From DATLGB01 sp963726825 (lineage in GTDB: Bacteria > Actinomycetota > Thermoleophilia > Solirubrobacterales > Solirubrobacteraceae), in assembly GCA_963726825.1 (NCBI GenBank), contig CAVSDT010000001.1:124001-188000 (forward strand): a stretch of 64,000 bases of DNA. Direction: 5' to 3'. A model generated the notes under the pieces. That model was not told the origin of the DNA. It did no database searches and saw nothing but the letters and a program-made list of their open reading frames with translations. Position 1 is the first letter of the stretch. The number at the start of each line of letters is the position of its first letter. The position numbers were made by a program, and so were the translations under genes. Below are positions 27,045 through 33,948 of this stretch, in pieces.

Positions 27045-28897
27045 GGCGTGGGGGCGGCGGTCGCCGCGGCCGTTGGCGTGGCGGTGACGGTGGGCGTCGC
27101 GGTCGCGGTCGCGCGCGGCGTGGCAGTCGCTGCCGGGGTGGCGGTGCGCTGGGGTGTGGCGGTCGGCTGCGGCGTGGTCCCCGCCACCGGGGTCGACCCG
27201 GGCTGCGCCGCCGTGGTGGGCGCGGGCGTCGCCGTCTGCGCCGGTGTCCTCGTGGCCGTGGGCGACGGTGAAGGCCGTCCGGTCTCCTCACCCGCGGGTG
27301 TCGCCGTGCCCTTGGGGCTGCCGCGCCGCCCGACCTTCTCCGTGATCTCGTCCCCGCCCCCGGCGGCGCCCGCCGTGCGGTCGACGTCCGGGGCGTCGGG
27401 GTTGGGGTGGCGGAAGGGCGCGCCGCCGAGGTCCTGCTGGCGCTGGACGGTCAGCGACGGGCGACCCGACGGGAGGTGGCGCAGGTCGCGCACCGCGGAG
27501 ACGAGCGTGCCCTTCTCCCCGCGCTGGATCGGCCGGTAGTCCCCGTTGGGCCACCAGACGAACGCGACGCCGCCGAGGAGCGCGGCCGTCCCGGCCACCA
27601 CGGCGGCGCGGCGCGGCGGGCTGCCGGCCGACCAGGCCCACGCGCCCGTGCCGAAGCGGCGCCCGACGCGGGAGGTCGAGTAGACCATGCCGACGAGCGG
27701 CAGCACGAGCAGGAGCATCTCCAGCACGTCCTTGACGCCCGCGAGGGCCTTCCCGCCGGAGAACTCGTCCCCCACGCGGTTGGCGTGCAGCAGGAAGGAG
27801 TCGTAGGCGGTGGCGAACGCGCGCGGGGCGTGGGCGATCATCACGACGAACAGCAGCGCGATCAGCGGCACGATCACGAGCACGTAGCTCGTGACGATGC
27901 GCCGCACCCACGGCTTGAGCTCCTCCACGCGCTTGTCGGGCTCGCGGCCCGGGCGCAGCGACGCGAGGATCGGCTTGATCCGGTTGAGGATGTCCGGCAC
28001 GCCCGTGAGGTCGCTGATGATGTAGAAGCCGTCGAGCTGCAGCAGCGGCAGCGACTGCTGCACGATCGCGAAGGACTGCAGGAGCAGGAGCAGCAGCAGC
28101 GGCTCGAAGCCCGTGACGAGGTAGAGCCCCGTCATGGCGAGACCGAAGATCGCGTTGAAGTACATCCCGCCGAGGTCGGCGCGCAGCCGGCCGGCCTTGC
28201 CGAGCCGGTAGGCGTCGGTGATGTCGGTGTAGAACGCGGGCCAGACGACGTAGATGCCGACGCCCATGACGCCCGGCTCGGCGCCGCCGTAGCGCACGCC
28301 GGTGGCGTGGCCGATCTCGTGGAAGGTCGTCGCGAGCACGACGCCGCCGATCAGCATGAACAGCAGCGCGGGGTCGTAGATGACGCTGCGCAGGCCTTGG
28401 CCGATGCCGTGGATGGCGAACAGCCAGACGATCGCGGCGACGAAGGCGACGACCACGGCGACGACGACGGGCGGCAGGAACAGCGGCTTGAAGAGGGTGG
28501 TGATCCCGCGGACGCTCGAGGCGGGGACGACCTTCGTGCGCAGGCGCAGGCCGAGTAGCGGATCGGACTTCGACAGCTCGGGCTCGGAGCCGTCGGCGGG
28601 CGCGACGACCCCGAGGGGGCGCAGCTGCTCCTCGAGCAGCTGGTGGACCATGTCGGGCTCGACCTGGCGCTCGATGCGCTCGGTGAAGCGGCGCGCGAGC
28701 TCGGTCTCGTCGGCGACGCCGTCGACGACCTCGGCCAGCGCGTAGAGCATCGGCGGCATCTGGATCATCTGCCCGTCGGAGCGACGGGCGATGAAGGGGG
28801 GCTCCTTGAAGCCGGAGCCTTCGAACTTGCCCACGAGCTCGATCCCCGCGCACAGGCGCGGGACGGCGGTGGTCGGGGACTCGGGGGCGATCGTCAT
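27041..28897 (-). CDS. M50-family membrane zinc metallopeptidase with PqqD-like N-terminus
   Basis: About 618 residues. Residues 15-95 look like a PqqD-type/winged-helix peptide-binding domain (FIARRSDGQMIQMP, then helices to LLEEQLRPLGV). The peptidase core has TTFHEIGHATG (HExxH zinc site) and LLQLDGFYIISDLTG, giving the late Asp ligand, set among about eight membrane segments. A periplasmic-type region and a Thr/Pro/Ala repeat tail of about 80 residues follow. It resembles YydH-type peptide-processing proteases. The ATG at 28897 has no clear ribosome site; a GTG at 28912 in frame is the alternative and lies against the upstream hairpin. Confidence 0.85.
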   Translation of the reverse strand: MTIAPESPTTAVPRLCAGIELVGKFEGSGFKEPPFIARRSDGQMIQMPPMLYALAEVVDGVADETELARRFTERIERQVEPDMVHQLLEEQLRPLGVVAPADGSEPELSKSDPLLGLRLRTKVVPASSVRGITTLFKPLFLPPVVVAVVVAFVAAIVWLFAIHGIGQGLRSVIYDPALLFMLIGGVVLATTFHEIGHATGVRYGGAEPGVMGVGIYVVWPAFYTDITDAYRLGKAGRLRADLGGMYFNAIFGLAMTGLYLVTGFEPLLLLLLLQSFAIVQQSLPLLQLDGFYIISDLTGVPDILNRIKPILASLRPGREPDKRVEELKPWVRRIVTSYVLVIVPLIALLFVVMIAHAPRAFATAYDSFLLHANRVGDEFSGGKALAGVKDVLEMLLLVLPLVGMVYSTSRVGRRFGTGAWAWSAGSPPRRAAVVAGTAALLGGVAFVWWPNGDYRPIQRGEKGTLVSAVRDLRHLPSGRPSLTVQRQQDLGGAPFRHPNPDAPDVDRTAGAAGGGDEITEKVGRRGSPKGTATPAGEETGRPSPSPTATRTPAQTATPAPTTAAQPGSTPVAGTTPQPTATPQRTATPAATATPRATATATPTVTATPTAAATAAPTP

Positions 28898-28914
28898 GGG
28901 AGGAGAACGCACGA

Positions 28915-28938
28915 GGGGCGCCCCGGCTGGGGCGCCCC
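28915..28938 (-). terminator. Perfect 10-bp stem, 4-base loop hairpin between peptide genes and M50 gene
   Basis: Two copies of GGGGCGCCCC (28915-28924 and 28929-28938) flank GGCT, forming a perfect very GC-rich hairpin. It lies 22 bp beyond the stop of the last peptide gene and just upstream of the protease start. There is no T-run, so it is more likely a partial terminator or mRNA-stability barrier that keeps peptide transcripts in excess over protease transcripts than a classical intrinsic terminator. Confidence 0.65.
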
Positions 28939-28959
28939 CGTCCGTCGTGGGTTGTCGGG

Positions 28960-29160
28960 CTAGTTGCCCTGCGTGATGTCGGCGGCCTGCGTGGCGTTGG
29001 CGACGGCGGCCGAGTTGTCGGACAGCACGTTGGCGGCGACCGCGGCGTTGACCGGCGCGGCGACGTTGGCGTTGATGAGCGACATGGCGGCGCGCTCGGG
29101 CAGCTCCTCGCCGGCGAGCTCGTTGAGGTCCTCGTGGGTGAGCGGCTTGAAGTCGGACAT
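28960..29160 (-). CDS. Putative precursor peptide A (leader-core architecture)
   Basis: A 66-residue peptide and the third of three paralogues. The leader-like N-terminal half is LTHEDLNELAGEELPERAAM followed by SLINANVAAPVNAA. The C-terminal half is Asn/Ala/Val-rich and ends DITQGN. It has no Cys, no signal peptide and no membrane segment. AAGGGAG stands six bases before the ATG. The conserved front and variable back suggest a ribosomally made peptide processed by the downstream M50 protease. Chemistry of the product is unknown. Confidence 0.72.
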   Translation of the reverse strand: MSDFKPLTHEDLNELAGEELPERAAMSLINANVAAPVNAAVAANVLSDNSAAVANATQAADITQGN

Positions 29161-29574
29161 GTGGGTCTCCCTTAGTTGGACTGGTCGATGATCGAGGTCT
29201 GCTCCGCGTTGGCGTAGGCCACGGAGTTGTCGGAGGCGACGTTGAGCGCGGCGGCGAGGTTCACCGGCGCGGCGACGTTGGCGTTGACGAGCGACATCGC
29301 GGCGCGCTCGGGCAGCTCCTCGCCGGCGAGCTCGTTGAGGTCCTCGTGGGTGAGCGGCTTGTAGTCGGACATGCGCGGGCTCCTAGTTGGACTGGTCGAT
29401 GGGGGTGTTCTGCGCGGCGTCGGCGTAGGCCACCGCGCCGTCGGAGAGCACGTTGGCCGCGACGGCCGCGTTGATCGGGATGGCGACGTTGGCGTTGACG
29501 AGCGACATCGCCGCCCGCTCGGGCAGCTCCTCGCCGGCGAGCTCGGTGAGCTCCTCGGGGGTCAGCGCCTTGAA
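29061..29574. repeat. Three leader-coding repeats (29061-29149, about 29273-29361, 29481-29574)
   Basis: The three peptide genes share near-identical DNA over about 90 bp each, covering the conserved leader, while the segments coding for the C-terminal halves differ. The two left copies are most alike; the right one has Thr-Pro-Glu-Glu in place of Thr-His-Glu-Asp and a three-residue longer start. This is the pattern of tandem gene duplication with diversification of the product end. Confidence 0.75.
29172..29372 (-). CDS. Putative precursor peptide B
   Basis: A 66-residue paralogue of the flanking peptides, with the same ELAGEELPERAAMSLVNANV core of the leader. The C-terminal half has APVNLAAALNVASDNSVAYA and ends IIDQSN. 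AGGAG lies seven bases before the ATG at 29372. The gap to peptide A is 11 bp and to peptide C 10 bp, so the three are co-transcribed. No Cys and few Ser/Thr make a lanthionine-type product unlikely. Confidence 0.72.
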   Translation of the reverse strand: MSDYKPLTHEDLNELAGEELPERAAMSLVNANVAAPVNLAAALNVASDNSVAYANAEQTSIIDQSN

Positions 29575-29592
29575 CTGCGATGGGTCGGTCAT
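29383..29592 (-). CDS. Putative precursor peptide C
   Basis: A 69-residue first paralogue in transcription order. The leader reads LTPEELTELAGEELPERAAM, then SLVNANVAIPINAAVAANV, ending PIDQSN. GGAAGGAG is six bases upstream of the ATG. That start overlaps the stop of the small upstream gene as ATGA, so its translation may be coupled. It is the most diverged copy at its N-terminus but shares the motif Q..(I/T)DQSN at the end with peptide B. Confidence 0.72.
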   Translation of the reverse strand: MTDPSQFKALTPEELTELAGEELPERAAMSLVNANVAIPINAAVAANVLSDGAVAYADAAQNTPIDQSN

Positions 29593-29801
29593 GCGGTGCT
29601 CCTTCCGTCGGGGTCGGGTCGGTCGGTGGTCCGCGCCTGCTGCTCCGGCTCCCGCTCGGGGCGGGGCTCAGCGGGGCCGGCGTCGTGCTCGGCGTGGGGG
29701 CGGGTGCCGCCCACGTTCGTCACGACGTCGATGTTGAGGTCGATCGCGAGATCGACCCCACCGCCCTGCCGGCGGATGCGCTTGCGGACCGTCCGACGCA
29801 T
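29589..29801 (-). CDS. Small basic protein at the head of the peptide operon
   Basis: A 70-residue protein with a strongly basic N-terminus (MRRTVRKRIRR), a short DLAIDLNIDVVTNVGG segment and a charged Pro/Glu/Arg-rich tail. I do not recognise it. The DLNIDVVTNVGG part is vaguely like the Asn/Val-rich ends of the three peptides, so it could be a diverged product peptide or a regulator. Its ATGA overlap with peptide C argues for a real gene. The ribosome site is weak. Confidence 0.5.
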   Translation of the reverse strand: MRRTVRKRIRRQGGGVDLAIDLNIDVVTNVGGTRPHAEHDAGPAEPRPEREPEQQARTTDRPDPDGRSTA

Positions 29802-29837
29802 GCCGCCCTGTGTGCCCCGGGCTGCGGGCGTTCAAGC

Positions 29838-29853
29838 TGGGGCGTCAACCCCA
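29838..29853. promoter_or_regulatory. Inverted repeat TGGGG-N6-CCCCA in the divergent intergenic region
   Basis: The 75-bp space between the peptide operon and the divergent Clp_N/HTH gene contains TGGGGCGTCAACCCCA (29838-29853), immediately followed by the palindrome CACGTG (29852-29857). A dyad in a divergent promoter region next to an HTH gene is the usual place for an autoregulatory operator. This is a pattern inference only. Confidence 0.4.
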
Positions 29854-29876
29854 CGTGACACGGGTATCCGGCCTCC

Positions 29877-30593
29877 ATGCCGGAGGGTGCCGACCGCCTG
29901 CGTGAGCTCGTCGAACACGCGTTCCGCGCCTCCAATCCGGAGGCCGGCCTCCGCGCGCTCGCCGCGCTCCGGACCGAGCTCGAGGACGTCGAGCGCGCCA
30001 CGGCGGCGCGCGCGCTGGCCGCCGGCAGCTCCTACGGCGCCGTCGCCCGCGCGCTCGGCATCTCACGCCAGGCGGCCCACCGCCGCTACCGCGACCTCGC
30101 CGGGGAGGATCCGCCGCCCGAGCCGAGCCCGCGCGGGCGGATGCTGGTCACCAGCGAGGCGCGCACCGCCGTTCGCCACGCGCGGGAGGAGGCCGCGGCG
30201 CTCGGCGCCGACCGCGTCGGCAGCGAGCACCTCCTGCTGGGCATCCTCCACTGCTCGCGCGCCCCGGTCAGCCGCGTGCTGCACGAGCTCGGCGTCGAGC
30301 TCGAGGCCGCGCGGGCGCATGTCCTGCCGACCGCCGAGGTGCACGCCTCCGGCGCCGGGCGGGTCCCGCAGGGGCCGAAGGGCATCTCCGACTACGCGAA
30401 GGTCGTGCTGGAGCAGTCGCTGCGCGAGGCGACCGCGCGCGGTGACGGCTACGTCGGCGTCGAGCACCTGCTGCTGGCCGCGCTGCGTGACGCCGACGGG
30501 GGCGCGATGCGCACGCTGGAGGCGCTCGGGGTCGCCCAGGGGGACGTCGTGCGACGCCTCGACGAGCGGGCACTCGTGGCCGGCTCGCCGTAG
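29877..30593 (+). CDS. HTH protein with two Clp_N-type repeats, no ATPase
   Basis: A 238-residue protein. The N-terminal 70 residues include a helix-turn-helix (GSSYGAVARALGISRQAAHRR). Two Clp_N-like repeats follow, at about 95-145 (ALGADRVGSEHLLLGILHC) and 165-230 (GDGYVGVEHLLLAALRD). Clp_N domains bind protease substrates or adaptors; here no AAA+ module is present. The combination suggests a regulator that senses a peptide or protein. It is divergent from the peptide/M50 operon, 75 bp away, and so is its likely regulator. Confidence 0.72.
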   Translation: MPEGADRLRELVEHAFRASNPEAGLRALAALRTELEDVERATAARALAAGSSYGAVARALGISRQAAHRRYRDLAGEDPPPEPSPRGRMLVTSEARTAVRHAREEAAALGADRVGSEHLLLGILHCSRAPVSRVLHELGVELEAARAHVLPTAEVHASGAGRVPQGPKGISDYAKVVLEQSLREATARGDGYVGVEHLLLAALRDADGGAMRTLEALGVAQGDVVRRLDERALVAGSP

Positions 30594-30877
30594 GACCGCG
30601 CTGATCGGGCCATGCCGGCAGGGCCAGGGCACTGTGGCCACACACCGGGCGCCGGGGGCCATCGAGCGGCTGAACCGCCCTGAGACGCGGCGGCGCCCCG
30701 CGGGTTTGCGCTGGTGGTCGGCGGCACCGAGATCGCCGCCTGACCGCTCAATCGAGCGTCGCCGCTCGACCCAGGGCCACCGAACTACCGGTCCCCAGGG
30801 CTCGTGCGTGTGCCGGACCATGCGAGTCCCTTCCGCCGCCGATTGACACCTTTACGGGATGCCGGTAGGACTGCTTC

Positions 30878-32173
30878 GTGAACAGACCGTCCGAGCATCG
30901 GAACCGGACCAGCCTGGACGAGTTCCTTTCGAGGAACTCCGACGAGTTGGATAAGGACCACGGTTGGGAGAAGCGCTTCACGGTCGAGGTCCTGGGGCGC
31001 ATCAGCGAGCACCTGGACTTCGCGGATGTAGAGCTCCAGACGCAGTTCGTCGACGACCGCGGCGTAACTCGTCGGATCGACTTCACAATCGTCGAGGGTG
31101 CCTACGTGCGCCTCGCGATCGAGGTTGACGGATTCAAGAAGAACGGCCAGCTCCCTGATTACGGGCACTTCGAGCGGTGGCTGCTCCGTGAACAGGAGAT
31201 CGTGCGTCGCGGATGGCGGCTACTCCGATTCCCGAACACTCAGGTCAAACGGGACCCCGCGGGGGCAGCACGGAACCTCCTGCTCACCCTTGAGAGGGAA
31301 CGCGCCGACGCCGACCGCCTTGCCGAAGCGGAGTCCGGGGCGGCCCAGTTGCACGCCGCGCTCGCAGAGGCTCAGGCCGCGGAGCGACGCGAGCTGGAGG
31401 TGGCGCGCGAACTGGAGCACGCCCGGACGGGACCTGACGTGCTATCCCGAACCGACGCCTCGGAGCAGCACGAAGCCGCCCTCCCCGCCACGGCGTCGGT
31501 GGCGGAGCTCGAGGCGCAGCTGGCTGAGGCGCAGCAACGAGCGAACGACCGCTTCGCCGAGGTCGAGGTCGTGCGTGGCGAGCTGGTTCGGGGTTCAGGC
31601 GCAGTGTCGGTGAGTCAGGAGCTGGCCCAGCTCGATGAGCATCGAGAAGCAGAACTCGACGAGTTGCACGCGCAGATCGCGAGCGCGTACGAAGAGCGGG
31701 ACGGAGCCAACAAGGAGATCAAGGGAATGAAGACCGTTGCAGTTGCTACGACGGTGATGGCGCTTGCCATATGTGGGTTGGTGTTTGCACTCACCCGCGC
31801 TGACAGCGGCGACAGGAGTGTGGCTACGGCGTCGCCATCGCAGGGCGACTCGTGCTCGACGGCTACCGATTGGCGTGATGCCAGCTCGTCCATAGGTAGA
31901 AGCGCGACGATTCGGGGGCCCATCGTCACCGCCACCTATCGCAAGCTCACAAGCGGTTCGCCGACGTATCTGAACATGGGCGCGGCGTATCCCGACCGTC
32001 GCCGGGTGACGGTGTTGATCTGGGGCAGGAGCCGGTCGAAGTTCCCCAACCGTCCGGAAGCGGCGTACGACGGCGAGGACGTCGCCGTCACCGGCGTCGT
32101 TACGCGCTTCAGAGGGTCCACGCAGATCGAGATCAACTCGCCAAGCGCTGTCGAGGCCTGCGGTACGACCTGA
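30878..32173 (+). CDS. Nuclease-like, coiled-coil, membrane-anchored protein with C-terminal OB-like domain
   Basis: A 431-residue protein. Residues 25-140 look like a DUF559/Vsr-type PD-(D/E)XK fold: RRIDFTIVEG, LAIEVDGFKKNG, and REQEIVRRGWRLLRFPNTQV. Residues 145-285 are a long charged coiled coil, 287-305 a single membrane helix (VAVATTVMALAICGLVFAL). The last 120 residues contain a beta-rich segment (ATIRGPIVTATYRK, DVAVTGVVTRFRGSTQIEI) like an OB fold. Base composition is clearly less GC-rich than its neighbours, a sign of transfer. The 284 bp upstream hold no gene. Nuclease activity is inferred from fold motifs. Confidence 0.65.
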   Translation: MNRPSEHRNRTSLDEFLSRNSDELDKDHGWEKRFTVEVLGRISEHLDFADVELQTQFVDDRGVTRRIDFTIVEGAYVRLAIEVDGFKKNGQLPDYGHFERWLLREQEIVRRGWRLLRFPNTQVKRDPAGAARNLLLTLERERADADRLAEAESGAAQLHAALAEAQAAERRELEVARELEHARTGPDVLSRTDASEQHEAALPATASVAELEAQLAEAQQRANDRFAEVEVVRGELVRGSGAVSVSQELAQLDEHREAELDELHAQIASAYEERDGANKEIKGMKTVAVATTVMALAICGLVFALTRADSGDRSVATASPSQGDSCSTATDWRDASSSIGRSATIRGPIVTATYRKLTSGSPTYLNMGAAYPDRRRVTVLIWGRSRSKFPNRPEAAYDGEDVAVTGVVTRFRGSTQIEINSPSAVEACGTT

Positions 32174-32404
32174 CCGCTCGTTGTACCGGGTCCTCTCAGG
32201 ATCATGGGGTGAGCGGGGCCGCTTCACTCGAGTTGACGAGAGGTCGACGTCCTCGCCATCCGCGGGCTGCCACGTCGCGGTGGCCGAGGATCCTCTCGCT
32301 GGCGGTCCCAGCGCCGCTCGGTGGTGGGCCTCCGCCGGCAATCGGAGGTGCCGTTGCCTGACCACGCGCCGTCGGCAGCGCCCTCGTGCCCGTATGACCT
32401 TCTC

Positions 32405-32912
32405 ATGGCCTTCGCTCCCGTCCAGGATCTTCCCCCGCTCGAGGACCACTCACCCGAGCAGGAGCGACCGCTGGGCGGCTACGCGACGCTGATGGGGGTC
32501 TACGCGACGGGGGTGACGCTGTTCACCGCCGCGTACCGCCGGTCGGGCCGCCGGCTGCCCGAGCGCGTGGGTGCGAGCGGACATCGCGCTCGTCGCAGTG
32601 GCGACGCACAAGGCCTCGCGCCTGCTCGCCAAGTCACGCGCGGCGAGCTCCATGCGGGCGCCCTTCACGGCGTTCCAGGGTGACGCGGGGCCGGGTGAGG
32701 TCGACGAGGCCGCCCGCGGGCACGGCCTCCGGCGCGCGGTCGGCGAGCTGCTGATCTGCCCGTACTGCCTCGGGATGTGGTTCGCGACGGCCCTCACCGC
32801 CGGCCTGCTCGTCGCGCCCCGCGCGACCCGGCAGGTCGCGTCGATGCTGGCCGCCCTGTTCGGCTCGGACCTGCTGCAGCTCGCCTACACGCACGCCGAG
32901 GACGCGTCCTAG
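32405..32912 (+). pseudogene. DUF1360 membrane protein, single frameshift
   Basis: The first part (MAFAPVQDLPPLEDHSPEQ... RLPERV) and the second part (RADIALVAVATHKASRLLAK ... ICPYCLGMWFATALTAG) together match the DUF1360 family end to end, but lie in different frames. Removing one G from the GGG near 32566-32568 joins them. CPYC and the flanking hydrophobic segments are family hallmarks. A shorter intact reading starts at the GTG at 32571 (113 residues). The gene is either a recent pseudogene or a sequencing error. Confidence 0.65.
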
Positions 32913-32997
32913 CCGGGCGACCTCCCCCCTGCCGACCGCCGTCAGACAGCGGCCGGCGACCCCGCCGCGGCGGCGGTGACGTCCTGGGCCCGGGCGC

Positions 32998-33711
32998 TCA
33001 GAAGCGGTCGCCGATCCCGTCGCGAGACCCGTCGACGAAGGCGGCGACCTGCCGGTCGAGGCCGGAGCCGAGGCACCAGCGGCCGTCGCGTCGGCGCCTG
33101 AGCAGGCCCTCGGCGGACAGCCGGGCCGCAGCCGTGGTGAAGCTCGGCCGCCGCACGCCGAGCAGGTCGGCCAGCACGGCGTGCGTGAAGAACGCCGGGA
33201 GGAGGATGCCGTGTGGGGACACCACGCCCCAGCGTTCGGCGAGGCGTGGCAGCAGCGAGGCGACGCGCGTCTCGAGATCCACGAGCTGCGAGACCACGTG
33301 CTGCTCGGCGAGGGCCTGCAGCGCGCCCGTGCACGCGCCGACCATCGCGCTCACGGCTGCCGGGTGCTGACACACCAGCGCCCCCGCGTCGACCGCGGTC
33401 ACGAGGGAGAGCACGAGCGCCCGCGACTCGCAGCGGATGGGTCCGGCGGCTGTGTCGTGATCGGCGATGAGGAGGTCGCCGGGACCGAGCAGCTGCGCCG
33501 CGGCGCGAGAGCCGACGAGGAAGCGCGAGAGCACCGCGCCGCGCACGACGAGGCACGTCCCGCCGGCCGGCTCGACCTGGCCGCCCCGATCGACGAGCTC
33601 GACCGGCACGGGCACCGGCCTGCGGACCCCGAGGAGCGGCGCGACGTCGACGACGGTCGTCTCGCGCTCGGGAGCGAGGGCGGGGGACGGGGACACGGAC
33701 TGCATGGACAA
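32998..33711 (-). CDS. Crp/Fnr-family transcriptional regulator
   Basis: A 237-residue protein with a degenerate cyclic-nucleotide-binding-like barrel at about 40-130 (GAVLSRFLVGSRAAAQLLGPGDLLI), a long dimer helix, and a winged HTH at about 165-230 (LADLLGVRRPSFTTAAARLSAEGLL). A TTG start at 33711 has GGAGG eight bases upstream; the ATG two codons later is the alternative. Cyclic-nucleotide contact residues are not obvious, so the ligand is uncertain. It is adjacent to the carotenoid genes, divergently placed, and may regulate them. Confidence 0.8.
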   Translation of the reverse strand: MSMQSVSPSPALAPERETTVVDVAPLLGVRRPVPVPVELVDRGGQVEPAGGTCLVVRGAVLSRFLVGSRAAAQLLGPGDLLIADHDTAAGPIRCESRALVLSLVTAVDAGALVCQHPAAVSAMVGACTGALQALAEQHVVSQLVDLETRVASLLPRLAERWGVVSPHGILLPAFFTHAVLADLLGVRRPSFTTAAARLSAEGLLRRRRDGRWCLGSGLDRQVAAFVDGSRDGIGDRF

Positions 33712-33948
33712 CGCGACGGCCTCCTCGGTCGGAGTGTCGCGGTCCGCGGCGGCGGCGGGAGATCCCGAGGCACCGGTCCTGCGAGGTCTGGGGGGTGGCT
33801 GCCCGCCGGGTTGCGAGGGCGTCCTGTCATGGGGTTACCCACACGCGGGGGGAGCAACCACGACCGCCAGATGGAGGGGCCGCACGCTGAGCTGCAGGCG
33901 TCAGGCGAGGCGAACACCGACACGGCCGGGTCATCTACGTTGCGTCGC

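Noticed and set aside
29061..29574. Three spaced repeats considered as a CRISPR-like array
   Set aside because: Repeat units are about 90 bp, each inside an open reading frame with its own ribosome site, so they are paralogous genes.
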